From Pseudogymnoascus destructans (Eukaryota; Ascomycota; Leotiomycetes; Thelebolales; Thelebolaceae), in the NCBI RefSeq assembly GCF_001641265.1, contig NW_020167520.1, positions 1 to 64,000 of the forward strand: 64,000 bases of DNA. Reading direction: 5' to 3'. This document shows positions 54,965 to 64,000 of this stretch, in pieces; the stretch's first letter is position 1, and each line of letters begins with the position of its first letter. A program made the position numbers and the translations under genes. The notes below the pieces were generated by a model that was given only the letters and a program-made list of their open reading frames with translations, was not told where the DNA came from and did not search any database.

Positions 54965-57881
54965 ATGGATGTTCATGCCGTCCTTGAGGGGACGTTGTCA
55001 GCTGGTTAGTCCCACCGCACAACAACTCCTTTTCTTTCAACTTCTAGGTTTGAACCCTGCTGACAAGTTTTAGATGCCAATATCCGTGGCAATGCTGAGC
55101 AACAGTTGACACAAGCTGCCGACGCCAATTTCGTATGACCCCCACTTTGGCTCACCCCTCTTCCGAGCTTTCTTCAAGTATACCCCCTTTGCTAACTTCA
55201 GAATTTAGTCTGCATACGTCACGACCCTCGTCACACAGCTTGCGAGCGAAGACGCAGCAAAGCCCATACGTGTAGCAGCTGGTTTAGCTCTTAAGAACGC
55301 CTTCTCTGCCCGAGAGTATGCCCGTTTACGTGAGGTCCAAGAGAAATGGCTTCAACAAGTCGACGCAGACACCAAGAAGGGTGTGAAAGATATTACACTC
55401 CAAACACTTTCTTCGGAAAACGCACAAGCTGGCCAGGCTGCGGCGCAAGTTATTGCATCTATAGCTGCCATCGAGCTTCCCAGGGAGCAATGGTCCGAGC
55501 TTATGCCAACCTTGGTGCGCAATGTTGGAGAGGGTGCCGATCATCTTAAGCAGTCGTCCCTTACCACAATTGGTTTTATCTGCGAGAGCGAGGACCAAGA
55601 TCTACGAGACAGCCTAGTCCAGCACTCGAATGCTATTTTGACTGCTGTTGTTCAGGGTGCCCGCAAGGAGGAGACCAATGACGAGGTCCGCCTCGCAGCT
55701 ATTTCTGCCCTCGGCGACTCTTTGGAATTTGTAAAGGAAAACTTCAAGAATGAAGGAGAGCGCAACTATATTATGCAGGTGGTCTGCGAAGCCACCCAAG
55801 CATCGGACTCTCGCATCCAAGAGGGCGCCTTCGGATGCCTCAACAGAATTATGTCATTATACTACGAGACCATGCGTTTCTATATGGAGAAGGCTCTGTT
55901 TGGCCTGACTATTATGGGAATGAAGAGTGAGGACGAGGATGTCGCAAAGCTTGCTGTCGAGTTCTGGAGCACGGTTTGCGAGGAGGAGATTGCCATTGAA
56001 GATGACAATGCACAGGTTGACTCCTCGGATCAAATGAGGCCGTATTACAACTTCAGCCGAGTGGCCACAAACGAAGTTGTCCCCGTACTCCTTACTCTTC
56101 TCACAAAACAGGACGAGGATGCTGCGGATGAGGAGTACAACATCTCTCGCGCTGCCTACCAATGTCTTCAGCTTTATGCTCAATCTGTTGGAGGATTAGT
56201 TATCCCTCCTGTCCTTCAATTCGTTGAGGCAAACTTACGCCAGGAAGATTGGCACCACCGTGACGCAGCCGTTTCTGCCTTCGGCGCGATTATGGAAGGC
56301 CCAGACGAGAAGGTCCTTGACCCAATCGTGAAGCAAGCCCTCCCTGTGCTCATTGATATGATGGCCGACAAGGTCCTCCAAGTGCAAGACTCTGCTGCCT
56401 ACGCACTGGGCCGCATCTGCGAGGCCTGCTCAGAGTCGATCGACCCAGCTCTCCACCTTCCTGCGTTAATCTCGTCTCTCTTCACCGGATTGGCGAACAA
56501 CCCCAAGATGGCCGCATCTTGCTGTTGGGCACTGATGAACCTTGCCGAGCGCTTCTCTGGCGATATTGGCTGCCAAGAGAACCCATTGTCTCCCCACTTC
56601 AACGAGAGTGTTTCGCGTCTCCTGCAAGTCACTGAGCGCCCTGATGCGGATAACCAGCTGCGCACTGCGGCCTATGAGGTTCTGAACACCTTTGTCATGA
56701 ACGCCGCCCAGGACAGCCTGCCAACTGTGGCATCCCTTTCCGATGTCATCCTCAAGCGCTTGGAAGGCACTATCCCTCTCCAGGCCCAGGTAGTCAGTGT
56801 TGAAGACCGCATCACCCTCGAGGAGATGCAGACCAGCCTTTGCAGTGTCCTCCTTGCGATTGTCCAACGCCTGGAGAAGGAGATTGCCCCGCAATCCGAT
56901 CGCATCATGCATGTTCTCCTCCAGATTCTCAACACCGTTGGCCCCAAGTCGTCTGTTCCTGATGCAGTATTCGCCACTGTTGGAAGCTTGGCAAATGCTC
57001 TCGAGGAGTCTTTCGCACCATACATGGAGGCTTTCGCTCCATTCCTGTACAACGCATTGACCAACCAGGAGGAGCCAGCCCTTTGCTCAATGGCTATCGG
57101 CCTCGTCAGCGACGTTACCCGTTCCATGGGCGCCCAGTGCGAGCCATACTGCGACACCTTCATGAACTACCTACTTAACAACTTGAGGGTGCGTTTAGAT
57201 CCATCTGGTCTTATATATATTAGTACTGACATTTCACAGAGCACTGCCTTGGCAAACCAGTTTAAGCCTGCGATCCTTCAATGCTTCGGCGACATCGCTG
57301 GAGCTATCGGCGGAGCATTTGAGAAGTACCTCTCGGTTGTCGCACAAGTGCTTCAACAAGCTGCAACCGTCCAGGCCAGCCCAGAAGGTTCTTACGAGAT
57401 GTACGACTACGTGATGTCTCTTCGCGAGGGAATCATGGACGCCTGGGGTGGTATCATTGGTGCCATGAAGTCCAGCGATCAATGTAAGCACTATTGAACT
57501 GCGCAAACCAACTCATATGCTAACTCTCAGCAGCGGCTCTACTTTCGCCATACGTCGAGTCCATTTTCCAGCTACTCAACGGTGTCTACATTGATCAGAA
57601 CCGCAGCGAGGGCTTGATGAGGTCCGCCATGGGTGTTATTGGGTAAGTTTTAATAGCCACTAAAATAGTTTCATTCTTACTAACAACAATTTAGTGATCT
57701 TGCCGAAAGCTTCCCCAACGGAGAGTTCTCTCAGTTCTACCGCGCCGATTGGTTGACGTCGATGATCCGCGAGACTCGCTCCAACAGAGAGTTCCAGTCA
57801 CGAACGATCGACACTGCCAGATGGGCCCGCGAGCAAGTCAAGCGCCAGATTGGCGGCTCCCAAACCGTGCACCAGACTTGA
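54965..57881 (+). CDS. KAP95: Importin subunit beta-1 (karyopherin-95)
   Basis: Importin beta carries importin-alpha/cargo through the nuclear pore and is released by RanGTP. Exons are 54965-55004, 55074-55132, 55209-57188, 57240-57483, 57531-57642 and 57695-57881 (873 residues; family about 860-875). The N-terminus MDVHAVLEGTLSADANIRGN, then AEQQLTQAADANF, is the importin-N region. HEAT repeats follow throughout, with an acidic loop SEDEDVAKLAVEFW and the conserved YNISRAAYQCLQLYAQ and DWHHRDAAVSAFGAI blocks. The C-terminus is TARWAREQVKRQIGGSQ. Intron 4 ends in CTCTCAGCAG, a tandem NAGNAG acceptor: use of either AG keeps the frame and adds or drops one alanine (S-AALLS or S-ALLS). Confidence 0.96.
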
Positions 57882-58410
57882 GCCGGTCAACACCAGTCCG
57901 AATACACTTCTGTCTCTGGTTCTAGGGCTGGCGTATCGTCATTCACATAGAACTCGTCATCAGCGTCCGTTACTTCCCACCAATACACCCCAATATTTCA
58001 ATAATATCTTACAAAGCAGCCTGGCCATTCAGAGGGGTCTTGTCCTCGACCGGCGTTTTTGATTAATCGGTCAAGTGATCGTCCCCAGTACCCTCACCAG
58101 CACATTTCTAGCACCATGTACAAAAGAACCCCTATACCCCTTTCACAACACATTTCATTCGTTAGAAGATTATGAGGCCATGTCACCGAAGATATGAGGA
58201 GACGGGTGGAGGCAAAGGTAGAAGAAGGAAAATGCTTCGCAAGAAAGTTCTTGTGTACAAGCTGGCTTGGAAGTGGGATGCCTGCTTCCATGCCCCATGG
58301 AGTCGGAGGAGGCGTGGATTGGACGAATGATGAACAGTGTAGAGAACCCCCCAATCAATGAACACACAGATTCTCATGGAATAATATAACTCAGTTGCAT
58401 ATGTGCCTTT
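57882..58410. other. Intergenic, 3' side of KAP95
   Basis: No gene is supported on either strand. It should contain the KAP95 3' UTR. Confidence 0.55.
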
Positions 58411-58744
58411 TCAATTGAGCAGTGCATCTTCGGGCGACACGCCTACGCTAGCCGAACATTGGAAGAGAGTTCATGTAGGGGATAAGGGGGTGGCGAGTCC
58501 GCTGGGCTCGACGATGCTGATTAGAGCTGGTTTAGAGGCGTCGGCGAGGCGTGTTTGGAGGAGGAGGCCGAGATCGAAGGCATCGCTGGTGGTGAAGTGG
58601 GGGACGATGGGGGATTCTTCGATGCGGAGGATCTCGGCGAGCTGGTGGGATGGTTAGGCACATGTAGATAGAAGAACAGCAATTGATTTGAGGGCTTATA
58701 TCTGTTGGCGACTTTGCGACGGGCTTGAAGGTAGCTGAAGACAT
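58411..58744 (-). pseudogene. Truncated UPF0303 (DUF336-type) gene
   Basis: The minus strand begins MSSATFKP at 58744. After a probable intron (donor GTCGCAAAG, acceptor CCACCAG), it reads LAEILRIEESPIVPHFTTSD, then AFDLGLLLQTRLADASKPAL, then ISIVEPSG. This matches the N-terminal half of the UPF0303 family, as in yeast YBR137W (FTYQDAFDLG...KPVAIDIS...LFRTVT...ALDN). An in-frame TGA then falls before a TLFQCSASVGVSPEDALLN segment that still fits the family, and another TGA ends it at 58411. The conserved C-terminal half is absent downstream. It is probably a decayed gene. The intron donor is weak, so the exon 1 assignment is uncertain. Confidence 0.5.
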
Positions 58745-59337
58745 GTTTTGAGGATGGCTTTGGTGGGGTAAAAAGTAATATAAATTCAGGGTGCGGGGTA
58801 ACGATTGCGACACGAGTGGGTGGATGACGTGACCCCGAGACAATACGCGGTAATTAGATACAGATACATCATCCTGACGGACTATTTTTTGAACGGCAGG
58901 TTTATAGATTCTAGCGCTGCCCTTTTATTAATTTGAGAATGGGAATAAGTGGCTGAGAGGCATCGCCTGGATATATATGTTCGAACTTTCCTTTATACAT
59001 TCGTTTGCCTATCTACACTCTCGAAACTGTTCCACCGACACCCGGGTGTCCTGGCAAAAAAGCAGGGTATTGTCGCTTACGTAGCAAGGCGGTGAGGAGC
59101 GTGGGGTACGTATGAACAGCCACAAATTAATTACCGTTCGCCATCTGCTTTGTCACATATGCCAGTGCACTTTTTGAGGCACTCGTGCATAATATCAACC
59201 ACTTTCATCCCTTGATCGGGTTGGGCGAAGAGCCATAGGTGACCGACACAGCACCCAAACGTCTTGGTCTTGCCAGACAAACAGAGTGTTGCCGGAGCTA
59301 CGCCTGGCCCTAGAGACCAGCGCAGAGCTTCTTCGCC
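58745..59337. other. Intergenic between divergent genes
   Basis: This holds the promoter of the lactone oxidase gene at 59338. No repeats or additional genes are seen. Confidence 0.55.
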
Positions 59338-62300
59338 ATGGATCCGGCCGTTACCGATGAGCTCAGCAAGCTCGACGATGGCGTCGCCTTTCGAGCTTCT
59401 CCCGACCACTTCCACCATACTTGGGCCCGCACATTTTACTCTGCGCCGGAATTGTACATTCGACCTGAATCTCTGGAAGAAATCGAGAAAGTGACTACGC
59501 TGGCACGACGATGCCGACGACGCATTACAACGGTTGGCGCCGGCCACTCGCCGTCCGACTTGACCTGCACTTCAAGCTGGATGGTGAACCTGGACAAGTT
59601 CAATAAGATACTCTCTGTTGACAGAGAGACTGGGCTCGTGACTATGCAAGCTGGGATACGCCTCTTCCAGCTTTCAGAGGAATTGGACAAGCTTGGTCTC
59701 GCGATGCCTAACCTCGGCAGTATCAACGAGCAGTCAATTGCTGGCGCCATTTCTACTGGAACCCACGGCTCGACTTTGCTTCACAGCATTCTCTCTTCTT
59801 CGGTTACCCGGCTCAAGATCACCCTCTCGAACTCCCAGACAGTTACTTGCTCGCCAGACGAGAATGAAGATCTGTTTCGTGCCGCGCTCTGTTCTCTTGG
59901 CGCCCTCGGCGTCATCACGGAAATCACTTTTCTGGCTGTTCCAGCGTTCTCCCTTCATTGGAAGCAAACTCTGTATCCCCACAAGCACGTTATCGACACA
60001 TGGAACACTAACCTCTGGACACAAGGCGAGTTCGTGAGGGTATGGTGGTACCCATATACTCGCCGTGCTACTATTTGGCATGCCTCGAAAACTACACAAC
60101 CTGCTTTAGACCTGGTACATAAAGCTGCTTCCTTCGATTCTGCCTTCGGTTATCACGTCTACCACAACCTACTCTACATTGCACAATGGGTCCCCAGGAT
60201 CCTCCCGTGGGTGGAATGGTTTATAACTGGGATGCAATTTGGGTTTTCAGCAGGAGAGCAGACTACTATCGAGGCAATTCAACCATCGCGACAGGCTCTC
60301 CTTATGGACTGTCTATACAGCCAAACCGTGAACGAATGGGCCATCCCACTTCACAATGGACCAGCTGCCCTTCGCCGCTTGACCTCTTGGCTTAACCGAC
60401 TCCCGCCTACGGATCCCGAATACGTCGAACATGGTATCCCGTACAGCGCAGAAGGCCTCTGGGTTCACGCACCCATCGAGGTCCGCGTCAGTAATACAAC
60501 TCTTAAGTTGGAAAACAACGACGGCTCTTCACGGAAATCGGTTCGCCCACACCTCGACACATCTGCCAAGGACGGGCCAACTCTCTATCTCAATGCAACT
60601 CTCTACCGGCCTTACAACATGGATCCTCCCTGCCTCGCTCGATACTATCAAGCTTTCGAATATTTAATGAGAGATCTTGACGGCAAACCTCACTGGGCGA
60701 AGAACTTCGAGACCACAAACGAAGAACTAAAGGGAATGTACGGCGACGACCTAAAGTCATGGCTCAATGTTAGAAACGAGGCAGACCCCGAAGGAATGTT
60801 TGTTGGCGCGTGGCACAGAGAGCATATCCTGGGAGATGATCAACCAAGATTTGCACTCGAAGAAGCCGAAGTCGACAGAAAGCCCATGCGAAAAGGTGGT
60901 GTCGAGATCTTCGGGGAGCTTGCCTCTAAAACGGCACAAAAGGAGCGCGATGAAGCAAGCGAGCCACCAATTGCCGTATCTGAAAATGTCTCTAGCTACT
61001 CTAGCCAATCGAGCTTCGACCTCCTGAACAGCAGCGAGGCTACAGAGAGCCAGCATCTTCCGAATTCCAGCTCAAACGGCACAAAGGGAAAGGGACTTGC
61101 AGAGGCCATGGAGGAAGTTTCCCTGAACAGTGGAGCCACTGAAGCTGTGACCCCGGCGGCTACAATTGCCACATTGAACAGCAGCATATCCAGCATTGAG
61201 GCTGTTCTTCGCGACCTTGCTGATAGCCAGACTGTTACGTCTGAGAACACCGCTTCATCGACCCCAGACGGTTCTTTCCAAAAGAAGCCCGAGGAAATTA
61301 CTTCTGCATCTGAAGAAGCTGCTGCTACCGAAGAAGCTGCACTCGTGGCAGAATTTTGGGCTGGTGCAGCTGCCGCGAAGCAAGAAGCTGCCCGGAAAGC
61401 AGAAGCTGTCGCGAAAGAGCAAGCTGCTAAGGAGCAAGCTGCAAAGGAACAGGCTGCCAAGGAACAAGCCGCAAAAGAGCAAGCCGCCAAGGAGCAAGCT
61501 GCGAAGGAAGAAGCTGCCCGGAAGGAACAAGCTGCTAAGGAACAAGCTGCTAAGGAGCAAGCTGCGAAGGAAGAAGCTGCCCGGAAGGAACAGGCTGCAA
61601 AGGAAGAAGCTGCCCGAAAGGAACAAGCTGCAAAGGAAGAAGCTGCCCGAAAGGAACAAGCTGCTAAGGAGCAAGCTGCGAAGGAAGAAGCTGCCCAGAA
61701 GGAACAAGCTGCAAAGGAAGAAGCTGCCCGAAAGGAACAAGCTGCTAAGGACCAAGCTGCGAAGGAAGAAGCTGCCCGAAAGGAACAAGCTGCTAAGGAC
61801 CAAGCTGCGAAGGAGCAAGCCGCTAGAGAGCAAGCTGCGAAGGAACAGGCTGCAAAGGAACAGGCTGCTAAGGAGCAATCTGCAAAGGAGCAAGCTGCCA
61901 AGGAGAAGGCTGCTCAGGAGAAGGCTGCTCAGGAGAAGGCTGCAAAGGAAGAAGCCGACCGGAAGGCAAAGGAGCAAGCAGAGAAGGAGGAAGCTGCCCG
62001 AAAGGAGCAGGCCGCAAAGGAGCAAGCCATAAAGGAGCAAGCTGCCAAAGAACAGGCAGCTAAGGAACAAGCTGCGAAAGAGCAAGCAGCAAAGGAAGAA
62101 GCTGCCCGGAAGGCAGAGGCTGCCGCGATGGAACAAGCTGCTAGGAAGGCTGCAGAGGATCAGGCTGCCAAAGAGCAGGCCGTAAAGGAGCAAGCAGCGA
62201 AGGAGGAAGCTACCCGAAAGGCTGAAGCTGCGGTGAAAGAGCAGGCAGCTAAGGAGCATGCCGCAAAGGAGCAGGCAGCCAAGGAAGAAGCTGCCCGGAA

Positions 62301-63294
62301 AGCAGAAGCTGCCGCGAAAGAGCAAGCCGCTAAGGAGCAAGCTGCCAAGCAAGCTGCCAAGGAAAAGACTGTTAAGGAGAAGGCTGCCAAGGATCAAGCT
62401 GCGAAGGAGCAAGCTGCCGCTAAGAAGGAAGCTGCTGCGAAAGGATCAGCTGCCGCGAAGCAAACGGCTACCGCAAAGAAGTCGGCCAAGGATGCTGAAC
62501 AAACGGCAACTGCACAACAGGCTCAACAGAACGGAGACGCCCAATCTGGACATATCTCGTTCGCCAAGACAGCTTCCCCCAGCCTCAAAGCTTCCAAAGC
62601 CGCCGAGCCAAATGGCGAAAGTACCAAGGCAGTCGAGTCGACCAAGGATGCTGAAGAAAAGACAACGACCACGAAAGCGAGGCGTCTGTCATTCGCAAAG
62701 GTAGCTGCCCTCACCACCAAGGAAGCACCGAAATCCACCGAGCCCGCTGCCCCTGTTCTCGACCTCCATCACCTGCCACCATCACCACCTAAAGCCAATG
62801 GCAATGGCCGCCAATTCCTCCCTCTCCAATCACCGCCCAACGGCGCGCATGCCAAGTCCAAGGCATCCACCAAGGAGGGAGGAGAATCCCCGAAGGCAGC
62901 AGTAAAGAAGGAGCAGAAGCAAACCACCACAACTGATGCCACAGCGTCCCCCAAGCAAGCCAAGAAGGAGCAGCAAACCACCACCACCACCGACGCAGCT
63001 CCCCCCTCCAAACGCGAAGCATTCGACCGCAGCGCCTCCACCCGCGCCGCCAAACGCGCCAAGCTCGCCGAACTAGCCGAGCAGTTTGCGCACGTCGAGG
63101 CGGTGGAGGTGACGCAACAGAAGGAGAATGTAGCGCCGGCGCCTGTGGCGAGGCCGAATTCGCTGGATGATATGCTGGAGGAGCAGGCGAGGGCGAGGGG
63201 GGAGGGGAAGGTGGAGGGGGGGTGGAGACCGCAGGCGAGGCCGAATCTGTCGGATGAGTTGGTTGGGGGGGAAAAGGGGAAGGGGGGGAAGTGA
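59338..63294 (+). CDS. ALO1: D-arabinono-1,4-lactone oxidase fused to long coiled-coil tail
   Basis: The first ~500 residues are a D-arabinono-1,4-lactone oxidase, which makes D-erythroascorbate in mitochondria. It has a FAD-binding TTVGAGHSPSDL with the His for covalent FAD near residue 69, NLGSINEQSIAGAISTGTHG (about 124-143), and the HWAK motif of aldonolactone oxidases near 451. The same exon, with no stop or intron, runs on: a Ser/Thr-rich linker (about 505-680), then about 360 residues made of AAKEQ, AAKEEAARK and related units (about 680-1045). A basic tail with ISFAKTAS and RLSFAKVAAL motifs ends at residue 1318. Yeast Alo1 is about 526 residues, so the extension more than doubles the protein. 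The repeat should form a very long charged alpha-helix, TolA-like in composition. The start ATG has a good GCCATGG context. Whether one polypeptide is made needs transcript data. Confidence 0.9.
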   Translation: MDPAVTDELSKLDDGVAFRASPDHFHHTWARTFYSAPELYIRPESLEEIEKVTTLARRCRRRITTVGAGHSPSDLTCTSSWMVNLDKFNKILSVDRETGLVTMQAGIRLFQLSEELDKLGLAMPNLGSINEQSIAGAISTGTHGSTLLHSILSSSVTRLKITLSNSQTVTCSPDENEDLFRAALCSLGALGVITEITFLAVPAFSLHWKQTLYPHKHVIDTWNTNLWTQGEFVRVWWYPYTRRATIWHASKTTQPALDLVHKAASFDSAFGYHVYHNLLYIAQWVPRILPWVEWFITGMQFGFSAGEQTTIEAIQPSRQALLMDCLYSQTVNEWAIPLHNGPAALRRLTSWLNRLPPTDPEYVEHGIPYSAEGLWVHAPIEVRVSNTTLKLENNDGSSRKSVRPHLDTSAKDGPTLYLNATLYRPYNMDPPCLARYYQAFEYLMRDLDGKPHWAKNFETTNEELKGMYGDDLKSWLNVRNEADPEGMFVGAWHREHILGDDQPRFALEEAEVDRKPMRKGGVEIFGELASKTAQKERDEASEPPIAVSENVSSYSSQSSFDLLNSSEATESQHLPNSSSNGTKGKGLAEAMEEVSLNSGATEAVTPAATIATLNSSISSIEAVLRDLADSQTVTSENTASSTPDGSFQKKPEEITSASEEAAATEEAALVAEFWAGAAAAKQEAARKAEAVAKEQAAKEQAAKEQAAKEQAAKEQAAKEQAAKEEAARKEQAAKEQAAKEQAAKEEAARKEQAAKEEAARKEQAAKEEAARKEQAAKEQAAKEEAAQKEQAAKEEAARKEQAAKDQAAKEEAARKEQAAKDQAAKEQAAREQAAKEQAAKEQAAKEQSAKEQAAKEKAAQEKAAQEKAAKEEADRKAKEQAEKEEAARKEQAAKEQAIKEQAAKEQAAKEQAAKEQAAKEEAARKAEAAAMEQAARKAAEDQAAKEQAVKEQAAKEEATRKAEAAVKEQAAKEHAAKEQAAKEEAARKAEAAAKEQAAKEQAAKQAAKEKTVKEKAAKDQAAKEQAAAKKEAAAKGSAAAKQTATAKKSAKDAEQTATAQQAQQNGDAQSGHISFAKTASPSLKASKAAEPNGESTKAVESTKDAEEKTTTTKARRLSFAKVAALTTKEAPKSTEPAAPVLDLHHLPPSPPKANGNGRQFLPLQSPPNGAHAKSKASTKEGGESPKAAVKKEQKQTTTTDATASPKQAKKEQQTTTTTDAAPPSKREAFDRSASTRAAKRAKLAELAEQFAHVEAVEVTQQKENVAPAPVARPNSLDDMLEEQARARGEGKVEGGWRPQARPNLSDELVGGEKGKGGK
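61370..62470 (+). repeat. In-frame coding minisatellite (AAKEQ/AAKEEAARK units)
   Basis: About 1.1 kb of coding DNA is built from 15-bp (GCTGCGAAGGAGCAA) and longer 24-33 bp units encoding AAKEQ and AAKEEAARKEQ. Copies differ at silent sites (GCT/GCA/GCC, AAG/AAA) more than at coding ones, suggesting selection on the protein sequence. Long open frames on the other strand here are by-products of the repeat. Confidence 0.95.
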
Positions 63295-63838
63295 GGAGGG
63301 TGGGTGGAGACCGCAGCTTGGGGCTAATTCGTAGAATTGGTAGAGGGGGAGGGGGTGGGAGGGCTGTTTTGATATTTGATTGCTTTGGTGTATTATAACG
63401 GCTGAGTGTTATTTCTGACGTCGGAGGCGGAAGACTAGATTTGTTGCGATAGAATCTCCATACAATAAACCTCTACTTAAAATATTGGAACTCCTAAATG
63501 GATTCGAGGTTCCTCGATCATTTGGGCGACTTTATAGCGCATCACAAGATGTCACTGTCACCCAAAATCGCAAAATATGTACTTGACCGTGAATCTCTTT
63601 CGTCTTCATAGATCCGAGTAATTAGTTTGATCGTGATCATCTACTCTAGTCTGCCCGTCTGTCTCTCTGTCCCTCCGTCTGTGTATATCTTCCTGAAAAC
63701 GCCATCCTAAAATGCAAAACCCGGCTAGTATGTAGGTACCCATCTCCTATGCCAGTTGGTATACCAAACGCCCCCCACCTCCCAGATCCGAATCCCATAT
63801 CCCTTCCAAAGCCACTGACTACCTGGTAAACAAAGCGC
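63295..63838. other. Intergenic between convergent genes
   Basis: This should contain the 3' UTRs of the lactone oxidase fusion and the ferric-reductase-like gene. A (GTCTGTC)-type pyrimidine-rich stretch lies at 63650-63690. No gene is supported. Confidence 0.55.
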
Positions 63839-64000
63839 TCACCACGTAAACGCCTCCTCCACAAAATCAATAACCCCGCACCCCTGCACCTCTCTCACAA
63901 CCTCCCGGACATTATCCGCCAACCCCCCCGGTCCACAAACCGTAACGCACATAGCCCCCACCTGATCAACGACCTCATTCAGGAGAAGCACGCGAATATT
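63839..64000 (-). CDS. Ferric-reductase-like protein, C-terminal end (partial)
   Basis: The gene enters from the right edge of the window on the minus strand. The visible 53 codons read NIRVLLLNEVVDQVGAMCVT, then VCGPGGLADNVREVVREVQG, and end VIDFVEEAFTW before a TGA at 63841-63839. The CGPGG motif followed by a helix, and the terminal aromatic (F-T-W), are typical of the NADPH-binding domain of fungal ferric reductases (FRE/NOX type), which reduce iron at the plasma membrane. The TGG-TGA end overlaps a GTGAGC donor-like site, so a further exon cannot be fully excluded. The rest lies outside the window. Confidence 0.7.
   Translation of the reverse strand, partial: NIRVLLLNEVVDQVGAMCVTVCGPGGLADNVREVVREVQGCGVIDFVEEAFTW

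Noticed and set aside
60996..62412. Long open frames on the minus strand opposite the coiled-coil repeat
   Set aside because: They are by-products of the AAKEQ codon repeat (Leu/Ser/Ala/Cys-rich) and have no start context or domain.
1..64000. CRISPR array or bacterial operon structure
   Set aside because: The DNA is clearly fungal nuclear, and the tandem repeats lack unique spacers of regular length.

Overview
This window is nuclear DNA of a filamentous ascomycete (Pezizomycotina). Genes carry several short introns (about 48-350 bp) with fungal GT-AG signals. Housekeeping proteins are clearly fungal, there is a RID/Masc1-type cytosine methyltransferase, pogo-like DNA transposons occur at different stages of decay, and Zn2Cys6 regulators are present. 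The class cannot be fixed from the sequence alone; the gene content would suit Leotiomycetes or a relative.

Layout. 1-3 kb: AT-rich degraded DNA with a duplicated ~145 bp block, a 3' remnant of a pogo/Fot1 transposase, a frameshifted small secreted SH3-like protein gene and a truncated NLR-type N-terminal fragment. 3.2-8.5 kb: choline kinase and an auxin-efflux-carrier-like membrane protein (both minus). 9.3-11.2 kb: a RIP-like mutated pogo element with 49-bp inverted repeats, ending 257 bp before the PBS2-type MAPKK gene (11.4-13.3 kb). 13.9-14.25 kb: an 86-bp-arm inverted repeat. 14.8-18.5 kb: RID-type DNA methyltransferase. 20.7-23.0 kb: SHB17-like phosphatase and a SAM methyltransferase with a Gly-His repeat and an intronic 17-bp minisatellite. 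23.0-33.6 kb: a gene-poor 10.6 kb tract packed with simple and tandem repeats, ending at a small Zn2Cys6 regulator. 35.9-49.6 kb: a compact housekeeping block (UBP6, ARPC4, an RRM protein, TYW3, LSM7, a C-terminal Zn2Cys6 protein, LEU4). 49.7-54.3 kb: two young DNA transposons side by side, a structurally intact hAT with perfect 8-bp target duplication and a pogo-like element with perfect 46-bp inverted repeats but one nonsense codon. 55-58 kb: importin beta (KAP95) and a decayed UPF0303-type gene. 59.3-63.3 kb: a D-arabinono-1,4-lactone oxidase fused in frame to a very long Ala/Lys/Glu/Gln coiled-coil extension. The last 160 bp hold the C-terminus of a ferric-reductase-like protein.

Genome defence and its targets sit in one window: a RID-type gene, old pogo copies with TAG/TAA-rich decay, and young copies with almost no such decay. 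The most unusual gene is the lactone oxidase/coiled-coil fusion. Two genes in the first 6 kb each need two single-base insertions to read through, one of them in a C6 homopolymer. This points either to residual assembly errors or to real local gene decay.
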